DNA of 64,000 bases from contig NZ_CP045417.1 in the NCBI RefSeq assembly GCF_009363755.1, positions 2,046,001-2,110,000 on the forward strand, given 5' to 3'. Shown piece after piece: positions 38,557 to 46,776 of the stretch (position 1 is the stretch's first letter; each line of letters starts with the position of its first letter). The position numbers and the translations under genes were made by a program. Source of the DNA: Halomonas sp. THAF5a. GTDB taxonomy: Bacteria > Pseudomonadota > Gammaproteobacteria > Pseudomonadales > Halomonadaceae. The notes below the pieces were generated by a model that had not been told where the DNA came from, ran no database searches, and saw only the letters and a list, made by a program, of their open reading frames with translations.

Positions 38557-38657
38557 GGTATTCACCGTTGTCAGGACGATGGCACCGTCGACGGCCGCGG
38601 CCGCGGGGGTGCAAGGGGTGTGGGAAGGCGCGAAAGTCTAGCAATTGGCGCCGATTC

Positions 38658-38686
38658 TGGCCAGATACGGCGGCCTTGCGTACACT
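38658..38686 (+). promoter_or_regulatory. Putative sigma-70 promoter for queC
   Basis: TGGCCA (38658-38663), 17 bp, TACACT (38681-38686), with four of six matches in each box. A start near 38693 would leave an untranslated leader of about 85 bases, containing a hairpin (CCCGCT/AGCGGG at 38731-38746). Confidence 0.4.
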
Positions 38687-38777
38687 GTCGCGCGCCGGAC
38701 CGGACCCCGGCGCCCTCTCCCGCCGCGCGGCCCGCTTCGCAGCGGGGGCGACAAATTCTCCGACCAGAGTCTCCGAC

Positions 38778-39587
38778 ATGACCCACTCCCCCGACCCCGC
38801 CACCGTGGTGATCTACTCCGGCGGCATGGACTCCTTCACCGTGCTGCACCGCGCCCTGCGCGAGGGCCTCGACGTCCACGCCCTCTCCTTCGACTACGGC
38901 CAGCGCCATCGCCGCGAGCTCGAGGTAGCCGCGCGCGTCTGCCGCGAGCTCAGCGTGCCCCACCAGGTGGTCGACATCACCGCCGTCCACGGCCTGATCG
39001 ACGCCTCGGCGCTCACCGACGAGAGCCGCGCGCTGCCCGAGGGCGACTACGCCGAGGACAACCTCGCCGCCACCGTGGTGCCCAACCGCAACATGGTGCT
39101 GCTGTCGTTGGCCATCGCCAAGGCGGTCAACATCGGCGCCGGCCGGGTCGACTACGGCGCCCACGGCGGCGACCACGTGCTCTATCCGGACTGCCGCCCC
39201 GCCTTCGTCGAGGCGATGAACGAGGTGGCCGGCATCGCCAACTTCGCCCCGGTGACGATCCACGCCCCCTACCTGCGTTCGAGCAAGGCCGAGATCCTCG
39301 CCGAGGGGCTGGCCATGGGCCTCGACTACGCCGACACCTGGACCTGCTACCGCGGCGAGGCCTTGGCCTGCGGTCGCTGCGGCAGCTGCCGGGAGCGCCT
39401 GGCGGCCTTCGCCGCCAACGGCGCCGTCGATCCCCTGGGCTATTCACAGCGGCCCGACCCCGCCGCGGATTCACAGCAGCCCGACCACGCCGCGGATTCA
39501 CAGCGGCCCGACCACGCCGCGGATTCACAGCGGCCCGATGATGTCGCTGAAGCAAAGCGGTCCGATACCACCCCGGGAGCACCCTGA
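38778..39587 (+). CDS. queC: 7-cyano-7-deazaguanine (preQ0) synthase QueC with repeat tail
   Basis: A 269-residue enzyme that converts 7-carboxy-7-deazaguanine to preQ0 with ATP and ammonia, in queuosine synthesis. The PP-loop motif SGGMDS is at 14-19 and the zinc ligands are C190, C198, C201 and C204. The normal fold ends near residue 220. A tail of about 48 residues then contains repeats of DSQRPDHAA, encoded by a 27-bp tandem repeat. ATG 38778 fits the family start. It overlaps queE by one base. Confidence 0.93.
   Translation: MTHSPDPATVVIYSGGMDSFTVLHRALREGLDVHALSFDYGQRHRRELEVAARVCRELSVPHQVVDITAVHGLIDASALTDESRALPEGDYAEDNLAATVVPNRNMVLLSLAIAKAVNIGAGRVDYGAHGGDHVLYPDCRPAFVEAMNEVAGIANFAPVTIHAPYLRSSKAEILAEGLAMGLDYADTWTCYRGEALACGRCGSCRERLAAFAANGAVDPLGYSQRPDPAADSQQPDHAADSQRPDHAADSQRPDDVAEAKRSDTTPGAP
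39441..39572 (+). repeat. 27-bp in-frame tandem repeat at the 3' end of queC
   Basis: Four units of 27 bp (39441-39467, 39468-39494, 39495-39521, 39522-39548) and a decayed fifth (39549-39572). Each encodes nine residues such as DSQRPDHAA. Units 2 and 3 are almost identical, while the outer units have drifted. All keep the reading frame. Confidence 0.9.
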
Positions 39588-40243
39588 TGTACAGCGTCAA
39601 GGAAGCCTTCTACTCGCTGCAGGGCGAAGGCGGCCAGGCCGGGCGCGCCAGCGTCTTCTGCCGCTTCAGCGGCTGCAACCTCTGGTCGGGCCGCGAGGCG
39701 GACCGCGCCAGCGCGGCCTGCCGCTTCTGCGATACCGACTTCATCGGCACCGACGGCCAGAACGGCGGGCGCTTCCGGGATGCCGCGACGCTGGCCGACC
39801 ATCTCACCGCGCTGTGGCCCGATCAGGACGGGATCGCCACGCCCTACGTGGTGTTCACCGGCGGCGAGCCGCTGCTGCAGCTCGACGAGGCCCTGGTCGC
39901 CGCCATGCACGCGCGCGGCTTCGAGGTCGCGGTGGAGACCAACGGCACCCTGCCGCCCCCCGCCGGCATCGACTGGCTCTGCGTGAGCCCCAAGGGCGAC
40001 AACCCGCTGGTGGTCACCGGCGGCGACGAGCTCAAGCTGGTCCACCCCCAGGCCGGCATCCCCCCCGAGCGCTTCGCGCGGCTGGACTTCGCCCACTTCT
40101 TCCTGCAGCCCATGGACACCGCCCCCGGCGGCCCGGCGGGCGACGTCACGCCCGACACACTGGCCGAGACGGTGGCCTACTGCCTGGCCCATCCCCAGTG
40201 GCGGCTGTCGCTGCAGGCCCACAAGATCGCAGGAGTCGACTGA
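39587..40243 (+). CDS. queE: 7-carboxy-7-deazaguanine synthase QueE
   Basis: A 218-residue radical SAM enzyme that contracts 6-carboxytetrahydropterin to 7-carboxy-7-deazaguanine. The 4Fe-4S cluster motif is CX14CX2C (C30, C45, C48), the enlarged spacing known from Burkholderia multivorans QueE, rather than the usual CX3CX2C. TGGEPLLQ and SPKGDNPLVV are family-typical SAM and substrate segments. It shares one base with queC and one with queD, so translation is coupled. Confidence 0.94.
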   Translation: MYSVKEAFYSLQGEGGQAGRASVFCRFSGCNLWSGREADRASAACRFCDTDFIGTDGQNGGRFRDAATLADHLTALWPDQDGIATPYVVFTGGEPLLQLDEALVAAMHARGFEVAVETNGTLPPPAGIDWLCVSPKGDNPLVVTGGDELKLVHPQAGIPPERFARLDFAHFFLQPMDTAPGGPAGDVTPDTLAETVAYCLAHPQWRLSLQAHKIAGVD

Positions 40244-41088
40244 TGACCCTCTTCGTCAACGGCCTGACCCAGCTCGACGCCTCGCTGTGGTGCCCGCGGC
40301 GCGGGCTGGTCGGCGCCAGCTGGCAAGTCGATGCCGAACTCGACGGCGAGCTCGGCGAGGACGGCATGCTCTTCGACTTCGGCGTGGTGAAGCCCTGGAT
40401 CAAGGGTGCGATCGACGGCGGCTTCGACCACACCCTGCTGGTGCCGACCGAGGCCCAGGGCGTGACGCTGCACGACTGTCGAGAGGGCCTCTGCCTGCGC
40501 AGCGACACCCCCTACCCGCTGGAGATGCGCGCCCCGCGCCAGGCCATGAGCCTGCTGCCCTGGCCCGAGATCACCGCGGAGCGCCTCGCTCGCCACCTGG
40601 CCGACGAGCTGATGCGCCGGCCGCCGCCGCGGGTCGACGCCGTGCGCCTGACCCTGCGCGAGGAGGCGATCGACGGCGCCGCCTACGGCTACAGCCACGG
40701 CCTGAAGCGCCACGCCGGCAACTGCCAGCGCATCGCCCACGGCCACCGCTCGCGGCTGCACGTCTGGCAGGCCGGTCAGCGCCAGCCGGCCCTGGAGGCG
40801 CGCTGGGCCGAGTGGCTCAGCGAGCGCTACCTGGTCGACGAGGCCGACATCATCCCGGACGACGACCCGGGCCTCGACGAGCTGCTCACCACCCGCTACC
40901 GCGCCGCCCAGGGCCAGTTCTTCCTGCGCCTGCCCCGGCGCCGCTGCGCCGTGCTGCCCACCCCCACCACCGTCGAGCAGATCGCCGCCTGGCTCGCCGA
41001 GGCCATCGCCCGGGAGAGCGGCCGGGCCACCCGGGTCCAGGCCTTCGAGGGGATCGACAAGGGGGCCATCGCCGAGGCGCGCCCGTGA
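40243..41088 (+). CDS. queD: Two-domain 6-carboxytetrahydropterin synthase (QueD-like)
   Basis: A 281-residue protein made of two PTPS-like halves; single-domain QueD is about 120 residues. The second half has the expected zinc and catalytic residues (H152, C161, H166 and H168 in GNCQRIAHGHRS). The first half keeps the framework (GMLFDFGVVK, FDHTLL), but the zinc histidine motif HGH is replaced by VGASW. It would make 6-carboxytetrahydropterin from dihydroneopterin triphosphate, before QueE. It begins in a one-base overlap with queE and ends in a GTGA overlap with the next gene. Confidence 0.82.
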   Translation: MTLFVNGLTQLDASLWCPRRGLVGASWQVDAELDGELGEDGMLFDFGVVKPWIKGAIDGGFDHTLLVPTEAQGVTLHDCREGLCLRSDTPYPLEMRAPRQAMSLLPWPEITAERLARHLADELMRRPPPRVDAVRLTLREEAIDGAAYGYSHGLKRHAGNCQRIAHGHRSRLHVWQAGQRQPALEARWAEWLSERYLVDEADIIPDDDPGLDELLTTRYRAAQGQFFLRLPRRRCAVLPTPTTVEQIAAWLAEAIARESGRATRVQAFEGIDKGAIAEARP

Positions 41089-41363
41089 GCGCCGCACACG
41101 CGCCGAGCGCCTCCGGCGAGTGCCGCCCGGGCTGCGGCGCCTGCTGCATCGCGCCCTCGATCAGCTCGCCGATCCCCGGCATGCCCGAGGGCAAGCCGGC
41201 GGGGGTGCGCTGCGCCCAGCTCGACGAGGCGAATCTCTGTCGACTGTTCGGCGACCCCCGCCGCCCGGCGGTCTGCGCCCGCTTCGACTTCGATGCCGAG
41301 CTGTGCGGCGAGCACCGCGACGAGGCGCTCGCGCGCATCGCGGTCCTGGAGCTCGCCACCTGA
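41085..41363 (+). CDS. YkgJ-family cysteine cluster protein
   Basis: A 92-residue protein with the CxxCGACC-type zinc/iron-chelating cluster (CRPGCGACCIAPSI) and further Cys in VRCAQLD, LCRLF, VCARF and LCGEH. It matches the YkgJ (UPF0153) family, whose function is unknown. The start is a GTG overlapping the queD stop (GTGA), so it is the last gene of the que operon. The frame and length fit family members. Confidence 0.85.
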   Translation: MSAAHAPSASGECRPGCGACCIAPSISSPIPGMPEGKPAGVRCAQLDEANLCRLFGDPRRPAVCARFDFDAELCGEHRDEALARIAVLELAT

Positions 41364-41386
41364 GCGACGGCGCACCCTGCCCGGCA

Positions 41387-41420
41387 ACGACAGCGGCGCC
41401 CCGAGGGGCGCCGCTGTCGT
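41387..41420. terminator. Bidirectional terminator hairpin
   Basis: A 15-bp perfect stem (ACGACAGCGGCGCCC/GGGCGCCGCTGTCGT) with a CGAG loop in the 84-bp gap between the convergent que operon and the large regulator gene. It lacks a strong T-tract, but its stability and position support termination. Confidence 0.75.
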
Positions 41421-41447
41421 CTGGTGGCCTCGCTGGCGAGCCTCGCC

Positions 41448-44400
41448 TCAGGAGGAGAGGTCCTCGGCCTGGGGCAGGCGCCGGTCGAGCAGGCTGCGCC
41501 AGCGCATCAGCACCGGGGCGTCGCCGTGGCTCACCACGCCCAGCAGGCGGCGGAATTCGGCCCGGGCCGCCTCGTCCCGCGGGTCGATCAGCGTCAGCCA
41601 GAGCTCCAGCGCCGAGAGCTGCTGGTGCAGGTTGCCGTCCTCCCGGGCATGCACCATGGCCTGGTCGGTCAGGCTCTTGACCTCCTCGCGGGCGTGGCCC
41701 AGGCGATGGCGGATCCGCGCCAGGTTGAGCGCCAGCTCCGAGACGAACAGGGTGGTGCGTTCCCGGGCGATCATCAGGCACTGATCGAGGTAGTCCTCGG
41801 CCCGGGAGAGCTCGCCCAGCGCCACGCAGGCATCCACGTACCACAGCGCCGGGCGCTGGTAGGGATCGCGCCCGGTGACCTCGGCCAGCTCCTCCAGGGC
41901 CGCCTCGATCTGCGTCAGGCCGTCGCGATCGCCGGAGAGCGCCCGCTGCCAGCCCAGCACGCAGCGCGAGGCCACCTGCCAGAGGTGCAGGTCCGGCGTG
42001 CCGGTCAGCTCGAAGGCACGCTCGGCGCGCGTGGTGGCCAGGTGCACGTGGCCCAGCTGGCGATAGAGGGCCGCGGCATACATCAGTGCCATGGCGAGGC
42101 TGCCCGGGTGGTTGATGTGCTCGGCCAGGCGAATGGCCGACTCCACCTGCCGCTCCGCCCGCTGGTAGTCGCCGCGCAGGCAGAGCGCCCAGCCCTGGAA
42201 GCAGGCCGCGGCCACCTGGGGGTGATCGGAGAACGGCAGCCATTCGATCATCATCGAGGCGTTCAGCGGATCGATCTCCTCGAGGTGGTCATAGGCCTGG
42301 GAGATGCGGCCCGCCCAGTACTCGCAGCTGGCGCGAGCGAAGTCGGCCAAGCGCCGGTAGCGGGGGTCCTCCAGGCGATCGGCGAGGCCGGCCAGCCTGG
42401 AGGCCAGCGAGAAGGCGTCGGCATGGGCGTGGCGCTGGCTGCAGCCCACCCAGAGTCCCCACTTGACCAGGAACGCCTGTTCCAGGTCGCCGCCCTCCTC
42501 CGGGCTGCCCGGCTGCTGGGCCAGCAGTTCCCGGGCACGCACGAAGCTCTCGTGGGCGGTGGGCGAGCCGTGCCCCTCCAGGGCGAAGGCCGCCTGGCCG
42601 CGCACGGTGAGCAGGCTGATCTCACGCTCCGCCTGGTCCTCGACATGGCGCAGGCTGGCCAGCCCGAAGTCGGCCATCTTCAGCGCCGTGCGGTTGGCGC
42701 TGACCTTGAGCGCCTCCCGGGCGGCCAGCTCGAAGTAGCGCGCGCCGCGGGCATAGTGGCCGCTGCGCCGCAGGTGGGTGGCGAAGTCGCCGGGGTGGCG
42801 ACTGATCCACATCGGGAAGTGCTCCTCGATCAGGCTGACCACCTGGCGATGGATGCTGACCCGCACGTCCCGCGGGCAGGCCAGGTAGGCGGCCTCCTGG
42901 AGCAGCTGATGGGTGAACTGGTACTCGCGCTCGGCCGGCTCCCCCTCGGCGGGCTCGATGATCTCGAGGCGCCGCATGTGCTCCAGCGCCGCGGAGAGGC
43001 GGCTCATCTCCCAGCCGCTGCACTCGGCGAGGAAGTCGAGGCGGAAGCGGCGCCCCAGCACCGCCGCCACATGGGCCACCTCGCGATCGCCATCGAGCTG
43101 GTCGATGCGGCTGGCCAACAGCCCCAGCAGACCGTGGGGCAGCTCGTCGAGCTGCACGCTGCGCCCCTCGCGGCGATCCATGTCGACGCGCCGGCAGATC
43201 TCCTGCAGGTAGAGCGGCACGCCGTCGCAGCGCTCGATGATCTGGCCGCGCAGCCGCGGGCTGAGGTGGATCCGGTAGCGCCGCGCCAGCTGCGAGAGCA
43301 GCCGGGAGGACTGGGTCGGGTCGAGCCGGCCCAGCGAGATCTGCTGGTCCCAGTGCAGCCGCGCCGGCAGCGCCTCGCGGCCGTGGTGGCTGGCCACCAG
43401 CAGGAAGGGACAGTTGATCGGCAGCCGCGCCTGCAGGCCGGCCAGCACCTTGAAGGAGGGCTCGTCGAGCCACTGCAGGTCGTCGATCATCAGCACCAGG
43501 GTGCGCTGGCGGGTCAGCTCGCCGATCAGGCGGTGCAGCAGCCCCACGACGAGCTCCACGGCCTCGCCGCTCTGGGCCAGCACCGCCATCTCGCGGGGCT
43601 CGCGCACGCCGAGCGCCTCCTCGAGCAGGCGCCGCGGCTCGCTCTCCGGCGCCAGCGCCTCGTCATCGGCCAGCAGGAGCGCCAGGGCAGCCTCGTCGAT
43701 GCGGCCGCCCAGGTGCCAGCGCAGCAGCTGGCGAGCCACGCCGTAGGGCTCCTGCACGGAGAGCCGGGTGGTCGGCTGCCAGCAGATCGCCGCCTCGCGG
43801 CTCTGCTCGAGCTGGCGAAAGCCCACCAGCAGCGCCGACTTGCCGAGCCCCGAGGGGCCGCGCACCAGCACGCTCTGGCGCAGGCCGATGCCGGCCCGGG
43901 CCAGGGCGTCGCGCAGGGTGCGCAGCGAGGTCTCGCGCCCCACCAGGCTCGGCGGCAGCGCCTCGCGGCCGCCCTCATTGGTGCCGAGCACCAGGGCCCG
44001 CAGGCGCACGCGGCCGTCGCTCGCCACCAGGCGGGTGGAGAGCCGCGGCTGCAGGTCCAGGGCCGGCGGCATGTGCTGGCTGGCGTCCTGGGAGATCACC
44101 AGCTCGCTGCCGCCGGCCGCGCTCATCAGGTCCAGGGAGCCCTGGGTCACCTGGCCCAGCGGGTCGACCAGGTGACGTTCGGGGAGATAGACCACGCGTC
44201 CGCTGTCGAGGCCCGCCGCCAGTTCGATGCTGGGCGGTTCGCCCTCGCCGCTCCAGTGGCGCAGCGACTCCTCGGGCAGCACCCGGCGACAGTGCTCGTA
44301 GAGCGCGACCAGCTCGGCGAGCTGGTGGGCCGGGCCGTGGGTGCCGAAGCAGGCCAGCCCCAGGCCGCCGGTCGCCCCGGGCAGCCAGAAGCCCCCCAGG

Positions 44401-45362
44401 TGGTGGCACTGCTGCTCGAGCCAGCGCATCAGCTCGACCTGCAGCGCCAGGCAGGCGCGGGCGTCGGCGCGATCCGAGAGGTCGGCCTTGAGCCGCAGAC
44501 GGATGGCCATCACCGAGAGCTGGCGCTGCTCGATCTCGTCCTCGCGCAGCGGTGCGCTGTCGGTGGCCAGGGTCCGCGAGAAGGCGCCGCTGGGCCCCAG
44601 CGGCGAGCCCTCCGCCGGCGCGTCGGACCAGTAGCGGGCGAGCTGCAGGAAGGCGGGTTCGGGCTGCTGGCCGGAGAGCGCCAGCAGCTGCAGGTAGGCG
44701 TTGTACTGCTCGTGGGCGGCGGCCAGCTGACCCTGCTCGGCGAGCTGGCGAACCAGCCGCTCGTGGAAGGGGCCGTAGCCCGAGAAGCGGCTGACCAGGG
44801 CCTCCAGCACCGCGGCGGGCACCGGCTCCTGGCGCTCGAGAACACCCTCGGCGAAGCGGATCACCCGCTGGCGCCACTCGTTGCGCACCTGCACCAGCCA
44901 GCGCTGATATTCGGCGCAGCTGCCAAGCTGCAGCTCCTCGACGAGATCGCCCCGGTAGCAGGCGAGCGCCGCCTCTAGGGTCGCCACGTCGCCGGGGCCA
45001 TCGAGCAGCTCCTGGAGGCGATGCATGTCGAAGCGCCAGGCCTCCGGCAGCCGGAAGGCGATGGTCTGGCGGGACACCGCCAGCACTCGGTCGGCCTCAT
45101 CGCCCAGCGACTGGCGCAGACAGTGAAGGGCGTGACGCAGGTTGGTGCGCCCCGACGACAGGCCCTGGTCGGGCCACAGCAGCTCGGCCAGGGTGGCCCG
45201 GTTGACGGGCTGGTCATGCAGCAGCAGATAGACCAGCAGAGCCTTGACCTTGTCGTAGCTGAACTGGGTCAGGACATCGTCGCCCAGATTCAAGGCAAAG
45301 TGGCCGAAGAGTGCCAGGTGATCCCGGTCGTTATCGTGTACGTCGTCGGCTGCATCCCGCAT
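41448..45362 (-). CDS. Large BTAD/AAA ATPase/TPR transcriptional regulator
   Basis: A 1304-residue protein. Residues about 10-95 form a winged-helix region (LFGHFALNLGDD ... GRTNLRHALHCLRQSLGD), and about 95-245 a bacterial transcriptional activator (BTAD) repeat domain. Residues about 280-465 resemble the degenerate nucleotide-cyclase-like segment of such regulators. An AAA ATPase follows, with Walker A GPSGLGKSA (Lys508) and Walker B LVLMIDDLQW. The C-terminal 450 residues are TPR-like. This is the SARP/MalT/AfsR-type sensor-activator plan. The signal and targets are unknown. ATG 45362 has AGGA nine bases upstream; ATG 45371 would abut that site. miaE lies 33 bp upstream on the same strand. 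Confidence 0.82.
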   Translation of the reverse strand: MRDAADDVHDNDRDHLALFGHFALNLGDDVLTQFSYDKVKALLVYLLLHDQPVNRATLAELLWPDQGLSSGRTNLRHALHCLRQSLGDEADRVLAVSRQTIAFRLPEAWRFDMHRLQELLDGPGDVATLEAALACYRGDLVEELQLGSCAEYQRWLVQVRNEWRQRVIRFAEGVLERQEPVPAAVLEALVSRFSGYGPFHERLVRQLAEQGQLAAAHEQYNAYLQLLALSGQQPEPAFLQLARYWSDAPAEGSPLGPSGAFSRTLATDSAPLREDEIEQRQLSVMAIRLRLKADLSDRADARACLALQVELMRWLEQQCHHLGGFWLPGATGGLGLACFGTHGPAHQLAELVALYEHCRRVLPEESLRHWSGEGEPPSIELAAGLDSGRVVYLPERHLVDPLGQVTQGSLDLMSAAGGSELVISQDASQHMPPALDLQPRLSTRLVASDGRVRLRALVLGTNEGGREALPPSLVGRETSLRTLRDALARAGIGLRQSVLVRGPSGLGKSALLVGFRQLEQSREAAICWQPTTRLSVQEPYGVARQLLRWHLGGRIDEAALALLLADDEALAPESEPRRLLEEALGVREPREMAVLAQSGEAVELVVGLLHRLIGELTRQRTLVLMIDDLQWLDEPSFKVLAGLQARLPINCPFLLVASHHGREALPARLHWDQQISLGRLDPTQSSRLLSQLARRYRIHLSPRLRGQIIERCDGVPLYLQEICRRVDMDRREGRSVQLDELPHGLLGLLASRIDQLDGDREVAHVAAVLGRRFRLDFLAECSGWEMSRLSAALEHMRRLEIIEPAEGEPAEREYQFTHQLLQEAAYLACPRDVRVSIHRQVVSLIEEHFPMWISRHPGDFATHLRRSGHYARGARYFELAAREALKVSANRTALKMADFGLASLRHVEDQAEREISLLTVRGQAAFALEGHGSPTAHESFVRARELLAQQPGSPEEGGDLEQAFLVKWGLWVGCSQRHAHADAFSLASRLAGLADRLEDPRYRRLADFARASCEYWAGRISQAYDHLEEIDPLNASMMIEWLPFSDHPQVAAACFQGWALCLRGDYQRAERQVESAIRLAEHINHPGSLAMALMYAAALYRQLGHVHLATTRAERAFELTGTPDLHLWQVASRCVLGWQRALSGDRDGLTQIEAALEELAEVTGRDPYQRPALWYVDACVALGELSRAEDYLDQCLMIARERTTLFVSELALNLARIRHRLGHAREEVKSLTDQAMVHAREDGNLHQQLSALELWLTLIDPRDEAARAEFRRLLGVVSHGDAPVLMRWRSLLDRRLPQAEDLSS

Positions 45363-45395
45363 GTTGAGCATTCCTGCGTGGCGGAGGTGATGGCC

Positions 45396-46040
45396 TCAGG
45401 CCGGCACACCGCTGTGAAAACGAAAGACCCTGTCCGGCGTGGTGACCAGCTCGGCCTCGCGATCGGTGAAGAAGGCGATGCGCGCGTCGATGGGCGCCGT
45501 GGCCAGGCGGCGCGCCAGCATCAGATAGTCCTCGAAATGACGTCCTTCCGACTTAACCAGACTGCGGTAGAACTTGGCAAGTTCAGCGTCAAGGTGCGGG
45601 ATCAGCCGCGCGAAGCGCTCGCAGCTGCGCGCCTCGATCAGCGCGCCGATGATCAGGATATCGATCAGCCGCTCGGGCTCCTCGGCGCGCACGTGCCGGC
45701 GCAGCCCCTCGGCATAGCGCGAGGCGCTGATGTGGCGATAGGCGATGCCCCGCGCCTCCATGAGCTTGACGACCTGCTCGAAGTGCAGCAGCTCCTCCCG
45801 GGCGAGCTGGCTCATCTTGGTCAGCAGCAGCGGCTGATCCACGTAACGGTAGAGCAGGCTCATGGCCGTGGATGCCGCCTTCTTCTCGCACTGGGCGTGA
45901 TCGATCAGCAGCAGTTCGGGGTTCTCCAGCGCCCAGGTCACCCAGGCGTCCGGGGTGGCACAGGGCAGGAAGGCCAGCAGTTCCGGGGGCAGCAGGTCCT
46001 GGTGGTCGGGCGCGTCGAGGGTAGCGGTCGAGGGCATCAT
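45396..46040 (-). CDS. miaE: tRNA hydroxylase MiaE
   Basis: A 214-residue non-heme diiron monooxygenase that hydroxylates ms2i6A37 to ms2io6A37 in tRNA. Diiron ligands are visible in the ferritin-like bundle: HAQCEKKAAS, REELLHFEQV, IEARSCERF and EGRHFEDY. The length is slightly above average, with the usual N-terminus. Its ATG overlaps the stop of the DUF1289 gene by 4 bp (ATGA). Confidence 0.92.
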   Translation of the reverse strand: MMPSTATLDAPDHQDLLPPELLAFLPCATPDAWVTWALENPELLLIDHAQCEKKAASTAMSLLYRYVDQPLLLTKMSQLAREELLHFEQVVKLMEARGIAYRHISASRYAEGLRRHVRAEEPERLIDILIIGALIEARSCERFARLIPHLDAELAKFYRSLVKSEGRHFEDYLMLARRLATAPIDARIAFFTDREAELVTTPDRVFRFHSGVPA

Positions 46041-46486
46041 GGTGTCGGCAGATCGGTGGCGTCGGAAGAGGTCGGGAGGCGCCGGTCGGCGGCGGCCAGC
46101 AGGTCACGGGCGATCGCCGCGTGCAGGGCGGCCGCGTCCTGGTGCTCGAGGCCGGCCAGGCCGTAGCGCGAGAGCTCCCGGATGCGGCCGCGGCCCACCC
46201 GCAACAGCTCCACGGCGCGGGAGAGCGCCGGCTGCTCCTCGCGGAAGCGGATGCGATGGCGCCGCAGCTGGCTCTCGAGCAGCGCGGCATCCTCGACCAC
46301 CAGGTAGCGCGCGGCGATCTCGCCCCGCAGCCGGTCGATCCGGGCCAGGCGATCGCGGCGCTCGTCGCCGCCATAGGCCGGCCAGTCGCGGATCTCGTCG
46401 TTGGTACGCTGGCAGCCGCGGCAGACCCGGTCACCGAGGGTGGTCGAACAGACGCCGACGCAGGGCGAGACGATGCGCTCTCCCAT
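46037..46486 (-). CDS. DUF1289-domain protein
   Basis: A 149-residue protein. The N-terminal 50 residues are a DUF1289 domain with SPCVGVCSTTLGDRVCRGCQ (four cysteines, probably metal-binding). The remaining 100 are charged and helical, and I do not recognise them. DUF1289 proteins are usually only 55-80 residues, so this one has a C-terminal extension. It is the first gene of the operon with miaE, and diverges from acnB. Confidence 0.85.
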   Translation of the reverse strand: MGERIVSPCVGVCSTTLGDRVCRGCQRTNDEIRDWPAYGGDERRDRLARIDRLRGEIAARYLVVEDAALLESQLRRHRIRFREEQPALSRAVELLRVGRGRIRELSRYGLAGLEHQDAAALHAAIARDLLAAADRRLPTSSDATDLPTP

Positions 46487-46618
46487 GTGACCTCCCGTGA
46501 ACGTTCAGGTGAATGGGCAAACCCTCATGGTACCGCGCGGGGCCTCGCCCTGGCATCCCGAAGTTGCACGCGCCGGCCACCGCCGACCAAAGTTCAAGGC
46601 GTCAACCACGGGCTCAAC

Positions 46619-46647
46619 TTAACATTGTCGACAGTTTCCTCTATCAT
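46619..46647 (+). promoter_or_regulatory. Putative sigma-70 promoter of acnB
   Basis: TTAACA (46619-46624), 17 bp, TATCAT (46642-46647): one mismatch in each hexamer from the consensus, with ideal spacing. Transcription from about 46654 gives a leader of roughly 123 bases before the acnB GTG. Confidence 0.65.
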
Positions 46648-46776
46648 CGCGGCACCGCTGACACCCTGGCCGATCGGGCGGGTCTGACGGACCCGTCTCG
46701 TGCCGACGCGTGCCATTCGTCGAGAGCTCGACGCGCATCGCCGGCCCTGGCCACCACTACCGATGAGGGTCCCATC

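Noticed and set aside
38693..38777. preQ1 riboswitch before queC
   Set aside because: A hairpin exists, but the conserved loop and A-rich tail of preQ1 class I, and the features of the other classes as I know them, are not present.
39441..39572. CRISPR-like repetition
   Set aside because: The 27-bp units are head-to-tail without spacers, are in frame within queC, and no cas gene is nearby.
41424..44978. Open frame of 1184 codons on the plus strand
   Set aside because: It lies antisense to the BTAD/AAA regulator. Its composition (Gln/Arg/Ala/Gly-rich, no domain) is the mirror of a high-GC gene, whereas the minus strand has clear motifs.
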